A stretch of DNA of 44,622 nt from the NCBI RefSeq assembly GCF_001542405.1, contig NZ_LNCD01000001.1:76431-121052 (forward strand). The letters run 5' to 3'. A program made the translations under genes and the position numbers. The notes below the pieces were generated by a model that was given only the letters and a program-made list of their open reading frames with translations, made no database searches and was not told the DNA's origin. This DNA is from Rhizobium altiplani (lineage in GTDB: Bacteria > Pseudomonadota > Alphaproteobacteria > Rhizobiales > Rhizobiaceae). Positions 1-7,476 of the stretch are shown in pieces (the stretch's first letter is position 1; each line of letters starts with the position of its first letter).

Positions 1-147
1 AACGACAATCCCGGCAAGGACCACCAGGGCGACAGCGGCCGCCATCGCGGCAACGACAATCCCGGCAAGGACCACCAGGGCGACAGCGGCCGCCACCGCG
101 GTAACGACAACCCCGGCAACGACCACCAGGGCGACAGCGCCCAGGGT
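1..147 (+). repeat. 51-bp tandem repeat inside the coding region
   Basis: Copy 1 is 1-51, copy 2 is 52-102 (two base differences from copy 1) and a shortened third copy is 103-147. The unit starts AACGACAATCCCGGCAAGG and keeps the reading frame (17 codons). The array probably continues left of the window. Confidence 0.9.
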
Positions 148-468
148 AACGATACTGCAAGCGGCGGCAATTCCAGCGAAGGCAACAGCAACAGCAACGA
201 TGGAAATTCTGGAAACGGAAATGCTGGCGGCGCGGATGCGGGCAACGGAACCTCAAGCGGCGGTGGCAGCTCTTGCGGAGGCAACTGCGGCAATGGAAAC
301 GGGAACGGTGGCGGCAACGGTACCGGGAACGAAGGAAACGGCCAGGGTCCGAGCGACAATAACGGGAACGGAAATTCCGGGAACGTCAATTCGGGTAATG
401 GCAACTCAGGAAACGCTAATTCCGGCAATGGAAACAGCGGCAACTCGGGCCACAAGGGCAATCATTAG
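1..468 (+). CDS. Gly/Asn-rich repeat protein, 3' part only
   Basis: An open frame enters from the left edge in frame 1 and ends at TAG 466-468, so only the last 155 residues are visible and no start is present. The first part consists of tandem 17-residue units beginning NDNPGKDHQGDSG. It continues into a low-complexity tail rich in Gly, Asn and Ser with five pentapeptides of the form NSGN plus V/G/A/S, and finishes SGHKGNH. A short SSCGGNCGNGN stretch contributes the only cysteines. The composition suggests an exported or surface structural protein, but no family is recognised and no function is assigned. A good intrinsic terminator follows the stop codon, which supports this being the real gene end. 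The frame is certain because the repeat units are multiples of three and codon choice is rhizobial. Confidence 0.7.
   Translation, partial: NDNPGKDHQGDSGRHRGNDNPGKDHQGDSGRHRGNDNPGNDHQGDSAQGNDTASGGNSSEGNSNSNDGNSGNGNAGGADAGNGTSSGGGSSCGGNCGNGNGNGGGNGTGNEGNGQGPSDNNGNGNSGNVNSGNGNSGNANSGNGNSGNSGHKGNH
373..447 (+). repeat. 15-bp coding repeat, five copies
   Basis: Five successive 15-base units (373, 388, 403, 418, 433) encode NSGNV, NSGNG, NSGNA, NSGNG, NSGNS. Synonymous codons differ between units (TCC, TCG, TCA, AGC for Ser), so the peptide repeat is conserved more strongly than the DNA. Confidence 0.85.
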
Positions 469-500
469 CGCCTTTCGCTATACCCGCCATTCAAGGTGAA

Positions 501-530
501 AAGGGGCCGCTCCAGGCCTCTTTTTTAATA
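501..530 (+). terminator. Rho-independent terminator
   Basis: AAGGGGCC (501-508) pairs with GGCCTCTT (515-522) around a six-base loop. The stem is eight base pairs including one G-U, and it runs into a T tract at 519-526. It lies 33 bases after the stop of the repeat protein. Confidence 0.8.
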
Positions 531-569
531 TTCCGACCTGGGTCAATACATGATCCCGAGATCACACAA

Positions 570-764
570 CTAGTTGGCACTCGGCAAGAACCTTTTGCCA
601 TCCGACCGGCGTCGGAAGAAAGAACAAACCACCTCCAGCCGGTCGCGATAGCCACGATATACGGTCAGGATCCCAAGGGCGAGGAAGACGAGATTGACGC
701 CGACGTAAACGAAGGTGTCCCACCACAAAAGGACCTTGATCGGGACGATCCCCGTTCCGGCCCC
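570..764 (-). pseudogene. Possible remnant of a small membrane protein
   Basis: The minus strand is open from a TGA at 765-767 to a TAG at 570-572 and reads like real protein: a hydrophobic stretch (DTFVYVGVNLVFLALGILTV) followed by a basic, amphipathic tail (YRGYRDRLEVVCSFFRRRS, ending PSAN). There is no ATG or GTG start with a ribosome site; only a TTG at 726-728 is available. I read it as a gene that has lost its 5' end, or a short protein using TTG. No family is recognised. Confidence 0.3.
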
Positions 765-845
765 TCAGATATCGAAACAACAACTCCAACCCGTCCTTAC
801 AGTTTCCGCGACAGTTTGAATGATACGAACGGGTATGCAACGATC

Positions 846-1040
846 TCAGATCAACATCTGCTCGCCGAGCTTCACAACGCGGTTGGCCGGAAGCTGAAAG
901 TGTTCAGAAGGCTCGATGGCGAAGCCGGCCATGGTGATGAACAGCTTGTCCTGCCAATGCGGCAGACCGGTGTTCGGATCTCCGGCGAGCTTTCGCCCGT
1001 GATGAGCCAAACCAGAGCCCCAGCCAGCACGAACTGGCAA
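846..1040 (-). pseudogene. C-terminal remnant of a Kup-type potassium transporter
   Basis: The frame ends with a tail typical of KUP/HAK potassium uptake proteins: LPHWQDKLFITMAGFAIEP followed by SEHFQLPANRVVKLGEQMLI. Full Kup proteins are over 600 residues with about twelve membrane segments; here only about 50 recognisable residues remain. The sequence upstream (above about 985 on the minus strand) no longer matches in any single frame. The only start available is a TTG, and the intact DUF6429 gene begins just beyond. This is therefore a decayed 3' end left by a deletion or rearrangement. The family match is from memory of Kup C-termini, not from a search. Confidence 0.55.
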
Positions 1041-1062
1041 TGGAAGTCGCTCAAAGGGACCG

Positions 1063-1296
1063 CTATTGCGGCGGTCGCGTAAACAGCTCCCGGAACAATG
1101 CTTCCGAACGCTCCAAGCCTTCGTCGGTCAGGATCAATGACTTCGACTTGTTGACTGGGTCGCCGATCATGCCCTTCTTGTGGAGCCGATCCGTCGCTGC
1201 CCAGTCGAAACCCTTCCAGGCACAACGCTCGTTATGCAGCGTCAGCCATAACAGCGCCAAAACGGCATCGTCGATCTTGTCCTCATCGATTTCCAT
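1063..1296 (-). CDS. DUF6429 family protein
   Basis: A 77-residue protein starting MEIDEDKIDDAVLALLWL and ending in a basic FTRPPQ. The sequence strongly resembles the DUF6429 family of small soluble proteins common in rhizobia and other proteobacteria: the conserved N-terminal DxxKIDDAVLALL helix, a WKGFDWAATDRLHKKGMI centre and a C-terminal LTDEGLERSE helix. The layout (two helices, then 'RLHKKGMI...LTDEG') looks like a compact winged-helix-like fold, which is inference. No function is established. It stands alone, between the kup remnant and a gene-free stretch. Confidence 0.8.
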   Translation of the reverse strand: MEIDEDKIDDAVLALLWLTLHNERCAWKGFDWAATDRLHKKGMIGDPVNKSKSLILTDEGLERSEALFRELFTRPPQ

Positions 1297-1711
1297 GAAC
1301 CTACCCTACCACGCGCGGCGCCCAAAATCCCGCGGCTCCGCTGGTATGGGTACTCTATTCCGGCACAGCACTCCGGAAGGCGGATTGGTTCATGGATTAT
1401 AACGAAATTCATCCCCGTTAAGCGCGGAAAATTGCGTCCCCAAGGTCGTCAAAGCATTATCTCAATATCTGAACTGGTCGGGGAAATGGGGCGTTTTGCC
1501 ACCCAACGTCGGTGAGACTGCGGTAGGATTGTCGCCCGCCCTCTCCTGCGCGGTATGGCTTGCGCAAATACGAAATTACCCAAAAGCCTCTGGCCTCGGT
1601 CGCGTCGATCTTGGAGCCGCGCCCCAGCCCTTCCGAGGTAATGAGCGTTCGGAGTTCTAGGCGAATTTTCTCCGGTCTGCGCTCCCGAGGCGAACGTACG
1701 CCTCGCCCAGA
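1297..1711. other. Gene-free stretch
   Basis: I see no convincing coding frame, RNA gene or repeat. Short open frames on both strands lack ribosome sites and have arginine/proline-rich composition typical of shadow frames in GC-rich DNA. Confidence 0.5.
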
Positions 1712-1906
1712 CTATGTTTCATCACGTGGGTTCCTGATAGCCAATTGTCGCTGCAGCCGAGCGCTGGCCCCATCGCCGTCCTCGATCGCAACAATTTCGA
1801 CGGTTTGACCGTAGCGGGACACGAAAAATGCGCGCTCCCTCTCTGCTTTTGCGAGAGAGTCGGAAACCATGCATACGTCAGACCCTTTTAGTAATGCGTA
1901 TCGCAT
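1712..1906 (-). CDS. Small hypothetical protein
   Basis: 64 residues starting MRYALLKGSDVCMV and ending RLQRQLAIRNPRDET. ATG at 1904-1906 is preceded by GAGGG about nine bases upstream; the open frame extends further 5' to 2272, but that extension has shadow-like composition. The protein is mixed alpha/beta in pattern: a hydrophobic start, an acidic-basic helix (SDSLAKAERERAFFVSRYG), a strand (TVEIVAIEDGDG) and a basic tail. I do not recognise a family. It may form a pair with the tiny membrane protein just upstream on the same strand. Confidence 0.5.
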   Translation of the reverse strand: MRYALLKGSDVCMVSDSLAKAERERAFFVSRYGQTVEIVAIEDGDGASARLQRQLAIRNPRDET

Positions 1907-2004
1907 AAGTCTGCCCTCAATTGCCGGCTTCACAATCATAGATTGGCATTCCGGAAAATCAACTCTAGTCAGCACTGCTGGCGAACTTTGACGCAGCGAT
2001 CCGC

Positions 2005-2112
2005 TCAGTTCTCTCCAGGACCCCATTCGAAGAAAAGAGGCACAGAGAAAATCAGCTCCCCTATGCCGATGGCAATGCATACGAGAGAAATCGCGATCAG
2101 GAGCTTTTCCAT
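2005..2112 (-). CDS. 35-residue single-pass membrane protein
   Basis: ATG at 2110-2112 with TAAGG upstream opens a 35-residue frame to TGA 2005-2007. The sequence starts MEKLLIAISLVCIAIGIG and continues as an uninterrupted hydrophobic helix to SVPLFFEWGPGEN: one membrane segment with a short acidic tail. It is shorter than most gene callers accept. Sequence character, ribosome site and same-strand neighbours support it, but no homologue is known to me. Confidence 0.4.
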   Translation of the reverse strand: MEKLLIAISLVCIAIGIGELIFSVPLFFEWGPGEN

Positions 2113-2194
2113 GCGCGACCTTAACCGCTAACCCGCACATGTGCGAGCAGAAGATTCCGCGCCCGTCTGCTGTTATCCTGAAAAGGAGAGAACC

Positions 2195-2353
2195 ATGACC
2201 GATCCCCGGACCAATTTTCTCGACCTGAGCTTGGACGGCAATGATCGTCGGCGAGAGTGGCATTTCTGGCATTCAGAAGATGACAAGCCGATCGAGATCG
2301 AGACGCTGGCTTTTGAATGGCAGAAGGTGCTTGGGTGGCTCTCTCCACAGGCA
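2195..2353 (+). pseudogene. 5' end of a gene that runs into the opposite-strand glycosyltransferase
   Basis: A very good ribosome site (AAAGGAGAG at about 2181-2189) precedes ATG 2195. About 50 following residues look like genuine protein (MTDPRTNFLDLSLDGNDRRR, then an acidic/aromatic stretch around EWHFWHSEDDKPIEIETLAFEW). From about 2354 the same frame simply reads the antisense of the glycosyltransferase 3' end and stays open by chance to 2752. The best reading is a gene whose 3' part was lost at a junction near 2350. Alternatively it is a true tail-to-tail overlapping gene. Confidence 0.3.
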
Positions 2354-3178
2354 TCACCGCCAGATACCGAAATGCTCCTGCAAATACTCAATGCATCGAC
2401 GGTTGGCTTCGGCGCGATTTGCACCCTCAATCGTTGCCCTGTAGAGCGAAGAAACCTCATGGGCGCCGGTCGAAAATGGCTCTGCGAGCCCGGCAGGAAG
2501 ATAAATCGCGATCCCCTTGACCGCGAGCATGCCGGACAGCCAGTAGTCGTCGACCGTCCAAAGAACGTTTGGAATGTCGTAGGCGAGATCGCCGAAGAAC
2601 TCGGGCCGGACGACAACACCGCCGAGGCCCTGGAAAATATCGGCATACCCGCCCCTTTCTATGAGGGTCGGCATCGGCCGGCGCACCTCAGCCCCGAAAA
2701 CCTTCGTGGCGACCTTGTAGTGAAGCCTGCGGGCTCGAAGCGCCAACGTTAGCTTTCGCTTGCGCACTGCCCTAGGCAAAAACGGGGTCGAGGTTGCAAA
2801 GGCTTTCGGAACATCTTTACCGATCAGCGCGACACACTCGTTCGGCCGCTCTTTCTGCGCCAGGAACAGTCGCGAGGCCCAGTCGGGCTCGAAGACCTTA
2901 TCGTCGTCGCAAAATAGGATCTGTGCGTCCTTCCCGCGAAATTCACGGGTAGCAAAAAGCACCTTGGACGCCGGCCCCATGTCATCGTCGGGCCGCACAA
3001 TCGTAATCCCGTCAGGAACGGCAGGAAGTGACCCGTCATACTCCGGAAACCGCCGATATCGCTTTGGAATGTAGAGCCGTATTTCGTTGATCGGGCCGAT
3101 CTGATCAACGAGACTCTTTAGGGTCGGAGCGAGCTTGGCGAACCGAGGGGGAATGCTGGAGAGTGATATGATCCGCAA
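2354..3178 (-). CDS. Putative glycosyltransferase (GT-A-like)
   Basis: 274 residues starting MRIISLSSIPPRFAKLAPTL. The N-terminus (MRIISLSSIPPRF..L..TL.SL) and the acidic motif FCDDDKVFEPDW around residue 90-100 resemble family-2-like and related glycosyltransferases, where a DxD acidic cluster binds the metal and nucleotide-sugar. A later WTVDDYWLSGMLA segment resembles the region carrying the catalytic base in such enzymes. There is no signal peptide or membrane helix, so a cytoplasmic enzyme is likely. The donor and acceptor cannot be inferred. The gene stands alone on the minus strand, with no other polysaccharide gene in sight. Confidence 0.65.
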   Translation of the reverse strand: MRIISLSSIPPRFAKLAPTLKSLVDQIGPINEIRLYIPKRYRRFPEYDGSLPAVPDGITIVRPDDDMGPASKVLFATREFRGKDAQILFCDDDKVFEPDWASRLFLAQKERPNECVALIGKDVPKAFATSTPFLPRAVRKRKLTLALRARRLHYKVATKVFGAEVRRPMPTLIERGGYADIFQGLGGVVVRPEFFGDLAYDIPNVLWTVDDYWLSGMLAVKGIAIYLPAGLAEPFSTGAHEVSSLYRATIEGANRAEANRRCIEYLQEHFGIWR

Positions 3179-3478
3179 TGGGTGCTCGATGAAAATGTAA
3201 CCCGCTGATCAAATTCAGGTGTCGCTACCGTGCCATTTCCGGTCACGGCTAGTCAAGATCAGAACACCTGTGAAGCGTCATATGCGGATCACGGCAACTG
3301 ACGAAGCAAATTGGCCTCGTATTCTGACTTGGAACGCATTGCTAGGGGCCTACCGGCCGAATACTACCATCACGACTCGCCGGCCGAGGTAGGGCGCGCC
3401 TTTCTTGAAGCGACATACACAGCGAGAAGCCCTGCCGCGCACGCATTCTTCCGGGCTCTGCCATAAGGTGGGTGTTGC
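3179..3478. other. Gene-free stretch
   Basis: No supported gene, RNA or repeat is visible. The segment probably contains the promoter of the glycosyltransferase gene at its left end, but no clear -35/-10 pair can be named. Confidence 0.45.
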
Positions 3479-3733
3479 TCAGGCAGATGCCTTTTGCTCC
3501 TCAGCGCGGACACCGACGCCGATTTCAACGTCGTTCGGGTGCATCAAGCGGCGCATGGTCCGCAGCCGCTCGATGAGGTCGGTACCGTCGACCGAGGCGC
3601 GGGTCAGTTCGAGCTGCTGATACTCGCGTGCCGCCTGCTGCCAATGTTCACCACCGCGCCCCTCCGGCCGTCCTTCGGCTTCCCAGAGTGCGTAAGCGCG
3701 CTGATTGATCCAGTCGTCTTTGCTGCGTGACAT
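3479..3733 (-). CDS. DUF2934 domain protein
   Basis: 84 residues from ATG 3731-3733 (MSRSKDDWINQRAYALWEAE). Residues about 5-42 match the DUF2934 pattern: a leading I/INxRAYxLWExEGRPxG followed by HWxxAxxE. This short helical domain is found in many rhizobial small proteins of unknown function. The rest is a charged helix (RLRTMRRLMHPNDVEIGVG) and a tail ending EEQKASA. The open frame extends 26 codons upstream, but the domain starts right after the chosen methionine. It is not obviously in an operon with neighbours. Confidence 0.75.
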   Translation of the reverse strand: MSRSKDDWINQRAYALWEAEGRPEGRGGEHWQQAAREYQQLELTRASVDGTDLIERLRTMRRLMHPNDVEIGVGVRAEEQKASA

Positions 3734-3844
3734 AACAAGCCCAACCGTGAAGGAACGTATGTTGCCTTCAGGCTGACAAACGAGCATTACGGAGTCGTTA
3801 CCGCAGTGCAAAAAAATATGCTTCGGGGGCCTTCTCGTTTGCGA

Positions 3845-4258
3845 TCAGGCGAGCTTCCGTTCATCCCGGCGTTCGGCGAGCTCGACGATGATACCGTCGG
3901 GGTCACGAAGGAATGCCACCCGGTCCAGCACCTCCGAATTGACGGCTGGACGCGGTCGCTCCTTGATTGCCACACCGGCAGCCTCAAGCTTCGCGAAGCT
4001 TTCGTCGACGTTATCGACAAGGAAGGTAATGTGCAGCACGCCCGATGTTGCGGCTGGAAGATCAGAGGCAGGCCCCGCGCCGCCGGGCGGCGCAAAAATC
4101 TCAAGCATGCCATTGCCACTATCCAGGAATGCCACTTCAGTGCCGTTGGCCATCGTCTTCCGTAAATGAAGGCGCAGACCCAGGAGGCCGCGGTAAAAGG
4201 CCAGTGACCTGTCCATGTCGCCGGTGACCATGCCGACATGCTCGAAGCTCTTGATCAT
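3845..4258 (-). CDS. VOC (glyoxalase/dioxygenase) superfamily protein
   Basis: 137 residues. The protein has the paired beta-alpha-beta-beta-beta halves of the vicinal oxygen chelate fold, and the four metal ligands are visible at the expected places: His7 (FEHVGM), Glu53 (MLEIF), His76 (VLHITF) and Glu126 (IVELAE). The H-E-H-E set matches glyoxalase-I-like and methylmalonyl-CoA-epimerase-like members. It is the last gene of a three-gene minus-strand unit, starting 3 bases after the stop of the upstream Gfo/Idh/MocA gene. A role in isomerising or opening a product of the two oxidoreductases is plausible but is inference. Confidence 0.8.
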   Translation of the reverse strand: MIKSFEHVGMVTGDMDRSLAFYRGLLGLRLHLRKTMANGTEVAFLDSGNGMLEIFAPPGGAGPASDLPAATSGVLHITFLVDNVDESFAKLEAAGVAIKERPRPAVNSEVLDRVAFLRDPDGIIVELAERRDERKLA

Positions 4259-4261
4259 GGA

Positions 4262-5359
4262 TCAGGCCCCGGCCGCCAGACGCCGCTCTTCTTCCGGCAA
4301 CCAGGAATGGTAGAGCGGATGATCGGAAAGGATCGGCAGCGGTGTCGGCTTGCCGGTGCGCTGCGAATGGTAGGCCGCGGTGACGAGCTCCAGTGAGTTG
4401 CGGGCATCCTCCAACGTCACCGGCGGCTCGCCTCCCGATGTCAGCGCATGGTGGAACAGTTCGAACTGTCTGGTATAGCCGTCTTCCTTGACCACATAAC
4501 CGGCCAGCGCCTCATCGACACGCTGCTGATGCTCCTCGGTCCCGGCAACGAAGCTCCAGGGGTCCCGGCCCATCGTGTAGGGCTCGAGAATGCTTTCCGC
4601 GACGAGATCCGAAAAGCAGAACCGCAGACGCGAGATTTCTTTCCGTGAGCCAAGTGTCATTGACAGCGTCGCCAGCGAGCCGTTCTTCATCTTTACCGAA
4701 AGGGCTGCCGTATCCTCGACCTGGATCGGGTTTACGAGTGTCGCCCCGTAGGAAAAGATTTCGGCGCAGGCGCCGTGAACATAGTTCAGCATGTCATGCG
4801 CATGGATCGCGTGACCAAGCAGACCGCCGCCCAGCTCGGTCACCCATTTTCCGCGCCACGGGACGGCATAATAGTCGGGGCCGCGCCACCAATGTGTTTC
4901 GATCGTGGTGAGGAACGGCGTCCCGGTCAGGCCAAGATCGATCAGCATTTTCAGCTTCTGAAGTCCCGAGCCATACCGGTACTGAAATATCGGCATCAGT
5001 TGCGGACCTTCGGCGCGCGCTACGATCCTGGCCATCTCGTCCACTTCGGCGATAGAGCCGAAAAGCGGCTTCTCGCAGATGACATGTTTTCCCGCCTCGA
5101 TTGCCTTGCGGCAGAGCTCGAAATGCGAACTTGGCGGGGTGCAGATATCGATGATGTCAAGATCCGCACGAGCGATCATCGTCTCGGCATCCTGGGTATA
5201 TTCGGGAATGCCAAACTCCTCGCAAAGCGCCTGGCCGCGTTCCTCGTCCAGCGAACAAAGGACCGCAACCTCAAACAGATCCTTGTTCCAGGCAAAGCCT
5301 GTCAGGTGGCGCGAGGCGATCCCCGCTCCGATGATGCCGACACGAAACTTCTTGGACAT
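4262..5359 (-). CDS. Gfo/Idh/MocA family oxidoreductase
   Basis: 365 residues from ATG 5357-5359, with GAGGTATCC upstream as ribosome site; the frame is open further but the nucleotide-binding fold starts at this methionine. The Rossmann motif GIIGAGIAS is at residues 8-16, the family's EKP motif at 96-98 (VICEKPLF), and a GGGLLGHAIHAHD segment carries the usual catalytic histidine/aspartate of the C-terminal domain. Such enzymes are NAD(P)-dependent sugar, inositol or amino-sugar dehydrogenases. The substrate is unknown. The gene is 10 bases downstream of a second family member, and the VOC gene follows, forming a small catabolic operon. Confidence 0.85.
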   Translation of the reverse strand: MSKKFRVGIIGAGIASRHLTGFAWNKDLFEVAVLCSLDEERGQALCEEFGIPEYTQDAETMIARADLDIIDICTPPSSHFELCRKAIEAGKHVICEKPLFGSIAEVDEMARIVARAEGPQLMPIFQYRYGSGLQKLKMLIDLGLTGTPFLTTIETHWWRGPDYYAVPWRGKWVTELGGGLLGHAIHAHDMLNYVHGACAEIFSYGATLVNPIQVEDTAALSVKMKNGSLATLSMTLGSRKEISRLRFCFSDLVAESILEPYTMGRDPWSFVAGTEEHQQRVDEALAGYVVKEDGYTRQFELFHHALTSGGEPPVTLEDARNSLELVTAAYHSQRTGKPTPLPILSDHPLYHSWLPEEERRLAAGA

Positions 5360-5369
5360 GGCGGATACC

Positions 5370-6380
5370 TCAACGATGACCCAGGCGCGCTGCCCTTGAT
5401 TGTGCTTCCAGCGAAAGGCGGCAGACTTCGTAAACATGAGCCTGGGACATCGCCGTCTCCGTACGGTCGCGCACGTCGGCGGAGAAGGCATCGAAATAGT
5501 CGAGCTTTTCGCCGCTGCAATCGATGTGCGTCATCTCCGTGCCGTTGACGAGGAAGAGGTGGTCCTTGCCGGGGCGTCCGGCGATATCGATGTATTTGCG
5601 CAGTTCGATGTAGCCTTCGGTGCCAAGGATGGTCAGGCGACCATCACCCCAGGTCGGCAGCGCCTCCGGGGTAAACCAGTCGACACGCACATAGCCTGAG
5701 GCTTTCTCGGAGCGAAGCAGCACCTCGCCGAAATCCTGAAAAGCCGGCTTGTCGGACATGCCGAAGTTTCCGACCGTGCTTGCGACAACCTCGGCGCTGG
5801 TCGAGCCCGTATAGAAGAGAAACTGGTCGACCTGATGCGAAGCAATATCCACGATGATGCCGCCGAACTGCTCCGGATCGAAGAACCAGGCGGGGCGTGT
5901 GGGCAACTGCAGCCTGTGCGGCCCCATGCCGAGCGTCTGGATCACCGTGCCGATCGCCCCCTCCTTGACGAGCTTGCCTGCCTTGACAGCGGACCGCACA
6001 CAATGGCGCTCGGAAAAGCAGATCGAAAAGATGCGACCGGTGTCCGCGACGGTGCGCTTGACTTCCTCGAGTTGGGCAAAAGTCGTCACGCCTGGCTTGT
6101 CGGTCATGACATCCTTGCCGGCCTTCATCGCACGGACGGCCAATCCGGCGCGGTCGCGCGGGATTGCGGCGATGCAGATCACGTCGATCGAAGGATCAGC
6201 AAAGATCCTATCGCGATCGATCTGCGGCGTATCCGGATAGGTCTTCTTGAAGTTTTCCAAGAGCGCTGGCACTGAGGTCTGCGGGCAGTATCCAACGAAC
6301 TCGGCACCGGCCGCAAGCAGGCCCTTCACATGATCAAACGTGTGCCCATGATCGATCCCGACGACGGCAAATCTCAACAT
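5370..6380 (-). CDS. Gfo/Idh/MocA family oxidoreductase with atypical cofactor loop
   Basis: 336 residues starting MLRFAVVGIDHGHTFDHV. The N-terminal strand is followed by GIDHGH instead of the usual GxGxxG, and the EKP motif appears as DKP (residues 94-96, MTDKPGV). This subgroup is usually annotated as a Gfo/Idh/MocA oxidoreductase, and the C-terminal beta-sheet domain is complete (IIVDIASHQVDQFLFY, then a YIELRKYID strand). It is the first gene of the operon, 10 bases before the next dehydrogenase. The substrate is unknown. The non-canonical loop raises the question whether NAD(P) binds as in classical members, but the overall length and fold are normal. Confidence 0.8.
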   Translation of the reverse strand: MLRFAVVGIDHGHTFDHVKGLLAAGAEFVGYCPQTSVPALLENFKKTYPDTPQIDRDRIFADPSIDVICIAAIPRDRAGLAVRAMKAGKDVMTDKPGVTTFAQLEEVKRTVADTGRIFSICFSERHCVRSAVKAGKLVKEGAIGTVIQTLGMGPHRLQLPTRPAWFFDPEQFGGIIVDIASHQVDQFLFYTGSTSAEVVASTVGNFGMSDKPAFQDFGEVLLRSEKASGYVRVDWFTPEALPTWGDGRLTILGTEGYIELRKYIDIAGRPGKDHLFLVNGTEMTHIDCSGEKLDYFDAFSADVRDRTETAMSQAHVYEVCRLSLEAQSRAARLGHR

Positions 6381-6492
6381 AACAGCAATGTCCTCCTGGA
6401 AATTTCTAGCGTGCAGTCTTGAGCCCTGCGCGGTCTCCTCTGTCGAAGCAGACAGCGAAACTCAGAGGCTGTCAAGCTTGGAAAGGCAGTGG

Positions 6493-6525
6493 AACATCGG
6501 AAAAATCATGCTAACCATAGGAAAA
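6493..6525. promoter_or_regulatory. Direct repeat upstream of the Gfo/Idh/MocA operon
   Basis: AACATCGGAAAA (6493-6504) and AACCATAGGAAAA (6513-6525) form a two-copy direct repeat about two helical turns apart, in an AT-rich island about 115-145 bases upstream of the start at 6380. This could be an activator site. No regulator gene is adjacent, so the assignment is tentative. Confidence 0.25.
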
Positions 6526-6575
6526 TACTTAAGGAATTTTTGTATCTAAATAGTTATTTAATTCATTGAGGTGAG

Positions 6576-6683
6576 CTAAGGCATGTCGGCGCGGCGCTGC
6601 TGCTGCCTGCCTGTAGCGACGTCCCTCAGAATCTTCCAGATGGTGCGGTGGTTGACGCCAAAGTGCCGTTAGCTCTGGTCAGC
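6576..6683 (-). pseudogene. Decayed helix-turn-helix gene fragment
   Basis: On the minus strand the frame reads DQS, a TAA stop at 6669-6671, then RHFGVNHRTIWKILRDVATG and a short tail to TAG 6576-6578. RHFGVNHRTIWKILRD is a clear helix-turn-helix of the type found at the end of resolvases/invertases and in homing-endonuclease-associated proteins. The in-frame stop, missing N-terminus and lack of a start show it is a fragment. Confidence 0.35.
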
Positions 6684-7041
6684 TCGGTTTTACGGTTATG
6701 AACCGCGCATGGCCGCTGATACTGGTCCCCGGGCAAAACCAAGCTCAGAAACGGCAGTGCTTATCTCGGTAGTTTGCGCCCAGGTTTTGCAGTCGGCGAA
6801 AGCTTTGCTTCCTGCGCCATGGCGATTGTCCAAGGCATCGTGAAGGGGGCTCCACACGTGCTGCGGAGCCATGGTGGCGAAGCTGTCGATCTTGCGCCAT
6901 TGGCCGCTTGTGCGAGGCACAAGGCGGTGGACGCTCGTGTTCCGTTCCAAGCGTTGCGTTAACGATATCTTAACGTGAAATTTGACGCCGCCTTAATTTC
7001 TGCGATGTTCACCCCGGGGGCATTTGAGGGGTTTTATCACA

Positions 7042-7476
7042 GTGAAAATGAATAAATTGGCTCGGCGTCTCGGCGCCGTGGCGATCTCGCTCGCGCTGGC
7101 GAGTTGCACGACAACGCCAGCTGAATTTAATAAAAAGCCGTCCGCCGTTAGCAAGGCTGCGCTCTGCAAGACGGCACTTGAAACGCAAGACCCATTATTT
7201 CAGCAGCAATTGGTTACGGAGCTGGGCAGGCGCGGCCTAGATATGCCGGCGTGTGAGAAGATGGTTCTGCAGCAAAAGCAGGCAGCGGCGGCGCTGGTAG
7301 CGGTCGCATTGGTTGGAACCGCTGTTGCCGTCTGTGCGAACGGCAACTGCGGAGGAGGAAGTTACTATAGCCCTCCTCGGCGTTATCCGGGGAACTGCTA
7401 TTCCAATTACGATCGAGCAGCGGACGGCTCGCTTTGCGGTGACAGAAGCGCGATGTCTCGGCCTGGCGGATGGTGA
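7042..7476 (+). CDS. Small cysteine-containing lipoprotein
   Basis: About 144 residues. A basic start (MNKLARRLG), a hydrophobic segment and the lipobox LASC form a lipoprotein signal peptide. After the cleaved cysteine comes a helical Ser/Lys/Gln segment (TELGRRGLDMPACEKM), then a second hydrophobic stretch (AAAALVAVALVGTAVAV) and a Gly/Cys/Tyr/Pro-rich tail (CANGNCGGGSYYSPP). I chose GTG 7042 because GAGGGG at 7026-7031 is well spaced; ATG 7048 or TTG 7024 are alternatives. No named family is recognised. It is probably anchored in the outer membrane. The next gene, an XRE regulator, is on the same strand but 127 bases away. Confidence 0.7.
   Translation: MKMNKLARRLGAVAISLALASCTTTPAEFNKKPSAVSKAALCKTALETQDPLFQQQLVTELGRRGLDMPACEKMVLQQKQAAAALVAVALVGTAVAVCANGNCGGGSYYSPPRRYPGNCYSNYDRAADGSLCGDRSAMSRPGGW

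Noticed and set aside
4775..5548. Plus-strand frame opposite the Gfo/Idh/MocA genes
   Set aside because: Antisense shadow; the two dehydrogenases explain the sequence.
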